Part shown: piece by piece, positions 31,116 through 35,528 of the stretch
Numbering within the stretch: the stretch's first letter is position 1
Layout of the letters: each line of letters begins with the position of its first letter
Origin: a virus
DNA: 35,528 nucleotides
IMG/VR virus record: IMGVR_UViG_3300006920_000112
Span: 1 to 35,528 of that record
Strand: one strand, 5' to 3'
Translations under genes and position numbers: made by a program
Notes under the pieces: generated by a model
What the model was told of the DNA's origin: nothing
Database searches by the model: none
The model's input: the letters and a program-made list of their open reading frames with translations, nothing else

Positions 31116-31633
31116 TGGCTAATGACATGTGGCAAACTCCGCCAGAAGTGATTAATTATATTCAGTCGCGTTTTGGTAAAATTGAGCTTGATTTGTGTGC
31201 TAGTGATAAAGGCCATGTATGCGATAAATACATTACAGAAGAAGATGATTTTTTATCTGACAAGCTGCTTCCATTAAAGTTTAATACATTCTTAGGTCGT
31301 CTTTGCTGGATGAACCCGCCATATAGCAATCCTTTACCATTTGTTAAGCAAGCCATCAAGTGGAGTAAAGCAGGCTATGCAGTGGCAGGTGTACTAAACA
31401 ACGATCCATCAACTAAATGGTATGCTGAACTAGCTAATCATGCGGCGATCATCATGCCAATAACGGGTGGTAGAATTGCGTTTTTAGATGAAGATAAGCA
31501 ACCTATTAATGGTAATAACAAGCCTCAATTAATGTTTTATCTTGCGCCATTTGGTGGCCATACCAAAGTGATTGAGCACGTGAGCATCGATGATATTTAT
31601 GTTAATGGTAAGCCAAATAAACGACGCAGTTAA
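31115..31633 (+). CDS. Phage N6-adenine DNA methyltransferase (T1 Dam-like)
   Basis: 172 residues from ATG 31115; a GTG one codon earlier is possible. The family block DMWQTPPEVINYI is followed by LDLCAS (25-30, cofactor binding) and WMNPPYSNP (65-73, the catalytic NPPY motif). This matches the phage Dam family that methylates adenine, often in GATC. It would protect phage DNA from host restriction or mark it for replication and packaging. The end of the gene is followed by a terminator. Confidence 0.9.
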   Translation: MANDMWQTPPEVINYIQSRFGKIELDLCASDKGHVCDKYITEEDDFLSDKLLPLKFNTFLGRLCWMNPPYSNPLPFVKQAIKWSKAGYAVAGVLNNDPSTKWYAELANHAAIIMPITGGRIAFLDEDKQPINGNNKPQLMFYLAPFGGHTKVIEHVSIDDIYVNGKPNKRRS

Positions 31634-31658
31634 ATAATAATTGTTTTAATGATAAACT

Positions 31659-31681
31659 AGCACTCTACGGGGTGCTTTTTT
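31659..31681 (+). terminator. Intrinsic terminator ahead of the lysis cassette
   Basis: AGCACTC (31659-31665) can pair with GGGTGCT (31670-31676), one pair being G-U, with a short loop, followed by a T-run to 31681. It separates the methyltransferase from lysis, so lysis expression needs read-through, antitermination or a promoter in the 60-bp gap. Confidence 0.75.
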
Positions 31682-31692
31682 ATTGGTGAAAT

Positions 31693-32142
31693 ATGACAAG
31701 TAACATGCAGGTTATTGATAGCGCAATCAAACGAACGCTGATTAGGATGAACCGCTATTCTGATGCGGCTCACACGGTGTTACTGATGATTGCGGCTCAC
31801 GAGTCTATGGGTGGAAAATATCGTAAACAAATTAAAGGGCCAGCGTTGAGTGTATTTCAAATTGAACCAGTTACGCATGATTCAATATGGGATAATTGCG
31901 ACTCAATTAATAAGCTTGCCAAGAAATGCGGCTTTACGCGCAACGTTAATCAGTTAGAATTTAATGATGACTATGCGGTTTTCGTGGCCAGATGCTATTT
32001 GCTAATGGACGTTAACCAACTACCAAATGGCATTGATGCAGCGGCTGATTACTGTAAATCATATTGGAACAGAACTGGAAAGGCTACAGCAGAAAAGTAC
32101 AAACAAGACTATATTCAATACGTAATAGGGGTTGATCAATGA
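31693..32142 (+). CDS. Endolysin, lytic transglycosylase-like
   Basis: 149 residues. AAHESMGGKYRKQIKGPALSV (35-54) holds the likely catalytic Glu37, and GPALSVFQIEP (49-59) corresponds to the GALG(L/P)FQ(I/M) motif of the lysozyme/transglycosylase superfamily. No signal peptide is present, so it depends on a holin for release. It is the first gene of a four-gene lysis block; the next gene begins in an ATGA overlap. Assigned by motif and position. Confidence 0.78.
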   Translation: MTSNMQVIDSAIKRTLIRMNRYSDAAHTVLLMIAAHESMGGKYRKQIKGPALSVFQIEPVTHDSIWDNCDSINKLAKKCGFTRNVNQLEFNDDYAVFVARCYLLMDVNQLPNGIDAAADYCKSYWNRTGKATAEKYKQDYIQYVIGVDQ

Positions 32143-32213
32143 TACTAAAATTATTAATGCTTACACAAAAAGACGCTTACCAGCAATTAATCCTTATTGG
32201 TCGTGTGCTATGA
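32139..32213 (+). CDS. 24-residue ORF bridging endolysin and holin-like gene
   Basis: It starts in an ATGA overlap with the endolysin stop and ends in an ATGA overlap with the next gene. The sequence is MILKLLMLTQKDAYQQLILI and four more residues, hydrophobic at the start. It may simply relay ribosomes between the two genes. Confidence 0.4.
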   Translation: MILKLLMLTQKDAYQQLILIGRVL

Positions 32214-32425
32214 GCTTCTTTGATAATTGTAACGGAAAGCGCTCAATGATGCGGCTAGGGTTTATGATTTCAATGGTGGTAGGTAGTGTTGTTTCATTGA
32301 CTGGCTGCATTGCCATGTTTATGTCATTACCTGATGCTGGAATGGCGATTACGATTGGCACCGGGTTAATTGGCTCAAGTGCATTTGCCAAAGCCGTTCA
32401 ATCTAAATACGAGTCAAGCAAATGA
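32210..32425 (+). CDS. Small two-pass holin-like membrane protein
   Basis: 71 residues from ATG 32210. An in-frame extension upstream runs through the preceding ORF and lacks a ribosome site. Two hydrophobic stretches (about 15-40, RLGFMISMVVGSVVSLTGCIA, and 46-62) fit a class II holin-like topology, with a basic tail (FAKAVQSKYESSK). Location between endolysin and spanins supports a holin role. It overlaps the i-spanin start by four bases. Confidence 0.7.
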   Translation: MSFFDNCNGKRSMMRLGFMISMVVGSVVSLTGCIAMFMSLPDAGMAITIGTGLIGSSAFAKAVQSKYESSK

Positions 32426-32805
32426 TAAACCTAGCCACGATTAAAATAGTCGGTATCATTGCGGGCCTAGTTATTTATGGTTGGCTTGCATATGATTACG
32501 GCTCAACAAAGGTGCAATCAGATTGGAATGATGCAATCGCAAAATTAAACGACTCAACCAGTGAGGCGTTAATTGCGGTTAATGTTAAAAATGCAGACTT
32601 GCAAGCTGACCTAATTGCTAGCCAAAACAAACAGGCTGAAGTCATCGAGATAATTAAAACTCAAACGGTTGAAGTTGAAAAAGAGGTATTAAAATATGTT
32701 ACGAAATACCGCGATACTGATTGCAATGCTATTGATGACGAGTGGTTGCGCATCTACAATCAATCAGTTGGACGCACAAAGGCAATTACCACCAAAGCCA
32801 AGTAA
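32422..32805 (+). CDS. Rz-like inner-membrane spanin
   Basis: 127 residues. An N-terminal membrane anchor (about 5-25, ATIKIVGIIAGLVIYGWLAY) is followed by a long periplasmic coiled-coil-like region (AKLNDSTSEALIAVNVKNAD, and on) as in lambda Rz. It would bridge to the outer membrane partner and fuse the membranes at lysis. The partner gene starts inside it in another frame. Confidence 0.82.
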   Translation: MINLATIKIVGIIAGLVIYGWLAYDYGSTKVQSDWNDAIAKLNDSTSEALIAVNVKNADLQADLIASQNKQAEVIEIIKTQTVEVEKEVLKYVTKYRDTDCNAIDDEWLRIYNQSVGRTKAITTKAK

Positions 32806-32974
32806 TCACCAGTGCAATGAGTTAAAGCCGATAGAAAGTGCGAATAAGGCGCTTATACTTGCTGAGTTGGTTAGCGTGCATACTCAATATGTCGAGTGCC
32901 AACAAACAGTAGAAGCTTGGTTAATTTGGTATGACACTGTTTTTGAGTCGTTTAGTGTTGACAGCAAAAAGTGA
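32696..32974 (+). CDS. Rz1-like outer-membrane spanin (lipoprotein), nested
   Basis: 92 residues, beginning inside the Rz-like gene (shifted frame) and extending about 170 bases past its stop. The lipoprotein signal is LIAMLLMTSGCAS (lipobox TSGC, Cys18), and PPKPSNH gives the proline-containing stretch typical of Rz1. The C-terminal helical part (LILAELVSVHTQYVECQQTV) is longer than lambda Rz1. Nested Rz/Rz1 architecture is diagnostic. Its last codons contain the -35 of the orphan RNA promoter. Confidence 0.85.
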   Translation: MLRNTAILIAMLLMTSGCASTINQLDAQRQLPPKPSNHQCNELKPIESANKALILAELVSVHTQYVECQQTVEAWLIWYDTVFESFSVDSKK

Positions 32975-32986
32975 TTGTTATATTGT
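32958..32986 (+). promoter_or_regulatory. Promoter of the orphan non-coding RNA
   Basis: TTGACA (32958-32963), exactly 17 bases, TATTGT (32981-32986), predicted start near 32993. The -35 lies in the end of the Rz1-like gene. A close match to sigma70 consensus, pointing into 390 bases with no protein gene. Confidence 0.75.
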
Positions 32987-32992
32987 TTGTTG

Positions 32993-33383
32993 TGAAATCT
33001 GTAGTAATAGTTTGGTCATCCTAGATATCTTGTAAATATCTTGCCGTGAACAAATAATAAGTGAGACAACACTACGAAAACCGACTCACTCACGTTACGA
33101 GTGGATATTTCATTCGATAATAAGGATGGTGATAATATCTGCCAGCTACGAGGCTATGACTAGCAAGCTGATTTAACGCTGCGAAGCGTGAATGATGCAA
33201 ACCAAATTCAATTACCTCCATCCCCGCGCAACATGGGCAGAGGCGAAAAGGTCATCTATAATAGCAAAAATCTCCTGCTTAGACCCTGACGAAATGTTGC
33301 AGACAAAGGTGTTGATTTAGACCTTCATAACGATTAACCATCGTGTCGATTCGGTAACAAGTGCCCTCATGTGAGGGTTTTTT
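32993..33383 (+). ncRNA. Putative ~390-nt structured non-coding RNA
   Basis: A consensus promoter and an intrinsic terminator bracket a segment without a credible gene. Hairpins seen: ACGCT-GCGA-AGCGT (33176-33189, a GNRA tetraloop), nested CCTC/GAGG (33215-33218 with 33240-33243) and CCC/GGG (33222-33224 with 33235-33237), AAGGT/ACCTT (33306-33310 with 33321-33325) and ACGAT/ATCGT (33330-33334 with 33340-33344). Loop bases GCAACAT (33228-33234) are exactly complementary to ATGTTGC (33294-33300), a possible pseudoknot. Two ATATCTTG repeats lie at 33026 and 33037. No tmRNA, RNase P or tRNA hallmarks were seen. Could be a decoy, antisense or structural RNA; unknown. Confidence 0.6.
33364..33383 (+). 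terminator. Terminator of the orphan RNA
   Basis: CCCTC (33364-33368) and GAGGG (33373-33377) with loop ATGT, followed by six T (33378-33383). Confidence 0.88.
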
Positions 33384-33407
33384 ATTGCCTGAATTTTAGA
33401 TATTAAA

Positions 33408-33427
33408 AAGCCCAAGTTAATGGGCTT
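33408..33427 (-). terminator. Leftward terminator after the MazG-like gene
   Basis: AAGCCCA (33408-33414) and TGGGCTT (33421-33427) with loop AGTTAA; the T-run reads on the minus strand. A second hairpin TGTAAG/CTTACA (33433-33449) precedes it. Ends the leftward operon back to back with the RNA terminator. Confidence 0.85.
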
Positions 33428-33454
33428 GAAGTTGTAAGTTAGGCTTACAGGTTG

Positions 33455-33889
33455 CTAGATGAACGCTTTTAAGTTTGGCTTAATATATGTAGCAGGCTTA
33501 TCTATTTTGCCGTTTTTATCAAACACTGGTTTACCATCAGTAAACTTACTGTAATTAGAATCATTAACCTCACCTAGCGCACCAATAAGATCGAACCCTA
33601 GCGAGTGAGCGACACCTGCCGCGGTTACTATTTGATCGCATAAGGCATCTAGTAATTTTATCTTATCAGCATTATTTAGGTTATAAAGCACATCTAGGTA
33701 GTGCGAGTTTTTAGACTTGTATTCAACTCCTACGCGCTCAGCCTCTATTAGCAAATCGTTATCACCTGTGGCTTGCGCCATCTCTGCAACTTCTTCGTAG
33801 TGACAACCAATTTGCACACAGGCGCTTTCAATTGTCGGATTCGGCACAGCTTGCTTATGCCATTCTACAGCGCGTTTTAATTCGTCCAT
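33455..33889 (-). CDS. MazG-like / phosphoribosyl-ATP pyrophosphohydrolase-like NTP-PPase
   Basis: 144 residues; GAGGAA before the ATG. The all-alpha NTP pyrophosphatase motif is seen as HYEEVAEM (Glu32, Glu33, Glu36) with DALCDQIV (Asp81, Asp85) completing the metal site. The C-terminal block NDSNYSKFTDGKPVFDKNGK is characteristic of the phage and bacterial PRA-PH-like group. Likely hydrolyses a nucleoside triphosphate, perhaps lowering alarmone signalling or removing non-canonical nucleotides; the substrate is unknown. Confidence 0.85.
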   Translation of the reverse strand: MDELKRAVEWHKQAVPNPTIESACVQIGCHYEEVAEMAQATGDNDLLIEAERVGVEYKSKNSHYLDVLYNLNNADKIKLLDALCDQIVTAAGVAHSLGFDLIGALGEVNDSNYSKFTDGKPVFDKNGKIDKPATYIKPNLKAFI

Positions 33890-33952
33890 TTCTTATTCCT
33901 CAGTGTAACATCAGTTACTTTATTGATTTATATGTTGTAATTTGCCGCTAAA

Positions 33953-33968
33953 GTGTATTTAAATACAC
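33953..33968. promoter_or_regulatory. Perfect 16-bp palindrome GTGTATTTAAATACAC
   Basis: It spans the stop of the HTH gene and lies 64-80 bases upstream of the MazG-like start, near a possible -10 TATAAA (minus strand). Symmetry and size suit an operator for a small dimeric regulator, possibly the HTH protein encoded beside it. Confidence 0.55.
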
Positions 33969-34216
33969 ACACGACTGTGCATCAGCCTTAACGCCATTGA
34001 GTAAACCGTTTCGAAACTTGGTAGCGCTTGGTGATTCAGTGGGCCACCTTTTTTGCGTGATAAACCATTTCTTTTTAGATGGCGAGAAATTGCAGACTCA
34101 TCAATAGGCTTACCAATCTGCTGAAAATACAAAGCAATGTTTTTCATACTCACGCCATCTTCTGTATACATTGATTCAATCATTAGTCTTTGCCTTTCTG
34201 TTAGTTGTTTGCTCAT
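33959..34216 (-). CDS. Small helix-turn-helix DNA-binding protein
   Basis: 85 residues from ATG 34216 with GGAGAATAAA directly ahead; the longer frame overlaps the upstream gene without a ribosome site. The sequence LTERQRLMIESMYTEDGVSM, then KNIALYFQQIGKPIDESAIS and RHLKRNGLSRKKGG, reads as an HTH followed by a basic stretch, as in small homeodomain-like phage regulators. It may bind the palindrome that overlaps its own 3' end. Confidence 0.65.
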   Translation of the reverse strand: MSKQLTERQRLMIESMYTEDGVSMKNIALYFQQIGKPIDESAISRHLKRNGLSRKKGGPLNHQALPSFETVYSMALRLMHSRVCI

Positions 34217-34217
34217 T

Positions 34218-34691
34218 TTATTCTCCAAATAGCGATGTAGTTCTGCATAGGTTTTTATATTTAGCGAATAACTCTTTGTACTTATTTGCCTTACCAATTT
34301 CCTGATTAACATCATCTTTGCCGCCAACACGAGCGCGATACTTTAGTAAATTACCAAAACAGTATCCGCGAAACTCGACCTCTGTCATTGATGATGCTAG
34401 TAATTGGATGGCTTCAACATTTTCAAATAGTGAGTAGTGTGATGGTGCATTCACAGCGTCATTTGTATCTAATTTCTGATACGCTGATTCGGTTTTGTCT
34501 TTGTTTTTGATTACAAGATCAGGTCTAGATACTGAGCTATTCCAAATATTCCTGTTTTTATGACTAGGCTCAATTATCAACCATTCACCATTCTTGTATC
34601 TTAGTAATGTTGATCCTAGCATCATCATCCAGCCAATCACGCTAAATTTAGCCGCACCCTCTGGCGCTTCATCCCAATTAATATTGCTCAT
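34218..34691 (-). CDS. Protein with C-terminal DUF3310 domain
   Basis: 157 residues, AAGGAG ahead of ATG. The C-terminal 70 residues (80-150) have the DUF3310 pattern: NAPSHYSLFENVEAIQLL, then GYCFGNLLKYRARVGGKDDV and a closing NKYKELF. This family is widespread in phages and sometimes labelled nucleotide kinase without evidence. The N-terminal 78 residues are a separate beta-rich part (WMMMLGSTLLRYKNGEWLII) that I cannot place. Function unknown. Confidence 0.78.
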   Translation of the reverse strand: MSNINWDEAPEGAAKFSVIGWMMMLGSTLLRYKNGEWLIIEPSHKNRNIWNSSVSRPDLVIKNKDKTESAYQKLDTNDAVNAPSHYSLFENVEAIQLLASSMTEVEFRGYCFGNLLKYRARVGGKDDVNQEIGKANKYKELFAKYKNLCRTTSLFGE

Positions 34692-34710
34692 GTGAATCTC
34701 CTTAAAATGC

Positions 34711-34726
34711 GCCAGCGTTAACTGGC
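34711..34726 (-). promoter_or_regulatory. Hairpin GCCAG-N6-CTGGC in the gap between two leftward genes
   Basis: Five-base-pair stem (34711-34715 with 34722-34726), 8 bases downstream of the antirepressor-like stop and 20 bases ahead of the DUF3310 gene start. No T-run. Possibly slows read-through from the antirepressor-like gene. Confidence 0.4.
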
Positions 34727-34734
34727 TATAATGG

Positions 34735-35397
34735 TTATTGTGTGCGTAAGCCGTGTTTAATTTCTTGCTTGATTAGAAAATTAACAGCTTTAGTTAGTGA
34801 GTCAAAATATCCATAATCAATGCGATCAGTTCCTCTTGACCATCCATCCGGCGCAAGTATTACGCGCCAATATTGCGAAGCAGATGAGGCGACGCCTTTT
34901 ATGCCGCTAGCTGATTTTGATTCCATTCCGTCAGGTTGCAAGCCGTTAAAGTAATTAAGTCTAACTTCAATAGCTTCACATGTGCTTAGGTGGTTAGCGT
35001 TAGCAACCTGAATAGATAACCCTACATCTTGTCGGTCAAACTTATCCTGTTTGAATAGCAAATCAGAGTTACTATAAATATCACCAGCACTCTCAATAGC
35101 GGTTAATCTTTGATCTAAATCCGTATATGATATTAGTTGGTTTGTTTTGTCTTGAATGCGATCCCAGTAATCAATTACCTTAGACGCTAATAGGGGGTAA
35201 GATTGGGCGACAATTATAATTGAGTCCACTCTAGTTAGGTTGCATTCGCCAGCATTTTTATGGTTTGGGTTTGTTGATATAATTCCTGCACAATACAATC
35301 TAGTTGCGATGGAATTTATTTCTTGATAGTTATTGCTACCAATGAGTAAAGCTAGTGATAAGCTACTTATTGTTGGTTGTGTCGGAATTTCTTGCAT
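34735..35397 (-). CDS. Putative antirepressor/regulatory protein with C-terminal AP2-like domain
   Basis: 220 residues. The N-terminal 85 residues (ISSLSLALLIGSNNYQEINS, then NLTRVDSIIIVAQSYPLLAS) follow the pattern of phage Rha/antirepressor N-terminal domains, a helical DNA-binding type. The C-terminal segment from GIKGV (165-169) through YWRVIL and GYFDSLTKAVNFLI (about 197-209) resembles an AP2/ERF-type DNA-binding domain as found in phage HNH and regulatory proteins. The middle (90-160) is variable. Preceded by a structured leader with a c4-like element. An antirepressor role is inference. Confidence 0.55.
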   Translation of the reverse strand: MQEIPTQPTISSLSLALLIGSNNYQEINSIATRLYCAGIISTNPNHKNAGECNLTRVDSIIIVAQSYPLLASKVIDYWDRIQDKTNQLISYTDLDQRLTAIESAGDIYSNSDLLFKQDKFDRQDVGLSIQVANANHLSTCEAIEVRLNYFNGLQPDGMESKSASGIKGVASSASQYWRVILAPDGWSRGTDRIDYGYFDSLTKAVNFLIKQEIKHGLRTQ

Positions 35398-35430
35398 TGT
35401 GAGTTACCTAATTTGGGCGAGCTACTAAGG

Positions 35431-35517
35431 GTGGCGCGGAGGTGAAAGTGCCTCCTGTCCTTTTCGCTCATAGTCAAATTCTTTCGTTTTAAGGTTTGCT
35501 TTGTTCATATGCGCCAC
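35431..35517 (-). ncRNA. c4-like antisense RNA candidate / structured leader
   Basis: On the minus strand a 7-bp outer stem (GTGGCGC with GCGCCAC, ends 35517 and 35431) encloses a second stem GGAGG/CCTCC (35451-35455 with 35438-35442), total 87 nt. It lies 34 bases upstream of the antirepressor-like gene, co-directional with it. Phages P1, P7 and P22-type carry c4 antisense RNAs of similar size in the same place. It lacks D-loop, T-loop and anticodon features, so it is not a tRNA. Assignment as c4 is tentative. Confidence 0.45.
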
Positions 35518-35528
35518 ACATCCGAACG

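Noticed and set aside
32958-32996. Sixth face-to-face promoter site at the orphan RNA promoter
   Set aside because: The left arm TTGACA is present, but the expected GTCAA 36 bp later is absent (nearest is GTGAA, two bases off register).
33192-33320. 42-codon rightward ORF inside the orphan RNA (starts MMQTKFNYLH)
   Set aside because: No Shine-Dalgarno, no family pattern, and it overlaps the predicted stems and pseudoknot; kept only as an alternative to test by conservation.
35425-35508. 27-codon leftward ORF in the leader of the antirepressor-like gene
   Set aside because: No ribosome site, and it coincides with the paired segments of the structured element.
35431-35517. tRNA gene on the minus strand (87 nt, 7-bp acceptor-like stem)
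   Set aside because: No D-loop GG, no T-loop TTC sequence, no recognisable anticodon arm and no CCA; the second stem has an 8-base loop. Better kept as a c4-like RNA candidate.
1-35528. CRISPR array, insertion sequence, integrase or att site
   Set aside because: No regularly spaced direct repeats of CRISPR size, no transposase or recombinase motifs and no terminal inverted repeats were seen.

Overview
The window is a stretch of a tailed-phage (siphovirus) genome or prophage. It carries a compact set of packaging, portal, tail, replication, recombination and lysis genes, joined by ATGA or TAATG overlaps, and has no recognisable bacterial housekeeping gene. The DNA is visibly AT-rich. The replication, NinX-like, DUF551, Rz/Rz1 and P22-type small terminase genes point to a gammaproteobacterial host; the genus cannot be read from the sequence. 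No integrase and no CI-type repressor lie inside the window. A possible antirepressor with a c4-like RNA in its leader, at the right edge, hints at a temperate or formerly temperate phage. Major capsid and tail-tube genes are absent. If the genome is circular or circularly permuted, they should lie between the right edge and the left edge.

Layout. (1) 1-10769, rightward: tape measure, two minor tail proteins, NlpC/P60 peptidase, TipJ-like tip protein, beta-helix tailspike, a secreted polysaccharide deacetylase and three small structural genes, ending at a bidirectional terminator. (2) 17376-10824, leftward: primase (zinc finger plus Toprim), three small genes, SF2 helicase, VRR-NUC nuclease, two small genes, RecE-type exonuclease and a companion protein. 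(3) 17467-19782, rightward: NinX-like protein, small protein, DUF3987 ATPase, zinc-ribbon peptide and a terminator. (4) 19813-20556: about 745 bp without a gene but full of repeats, a candidate origin or control region. (5) 20557-21815: a run of very small genes. (6) 21924-28514, rightward: terminase small and large subunits, a cassette of small unknown genes with its own promoter, portal and MuF-like head protein. (7) 30478-28546, leftward: small genes, SSB and two small membrane proteins. (8) 30563-32974, rightward: small genes, Dam-type methyltransferase and a lysis cassette (endolysin, holin-like, nested Rz/Rz1). (9) About 32993-33383: a non-coding, structured transcript with its own promoter and terminator. 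(10) 35517-33455, leftward: c4-like RNA, antirepressor-like protein, DUF3310 protein, HTH protein and a MazG-like pyrophosphatase.

The most unusual features are regulatory. Five intergenic sites share one architecture: a TTGAC arm and a GTCAA arm whose starts are 36 bp apart (35 in one), reading as face-to-face -35 elements of interleaved divergent promoters or as a long-spaced operator. They sit upstream of the early leftward and rightward operons and of the terminase-portal cassette, so they may form one regulon. Other points worth attention are the roughly 390-nt orphan RNA, an 11-bp inverted repeat that would bury the portal start codon, a c4-like 87-nt element, an exported deacetylase inside the tail operon and an amber-interrupted small gene.
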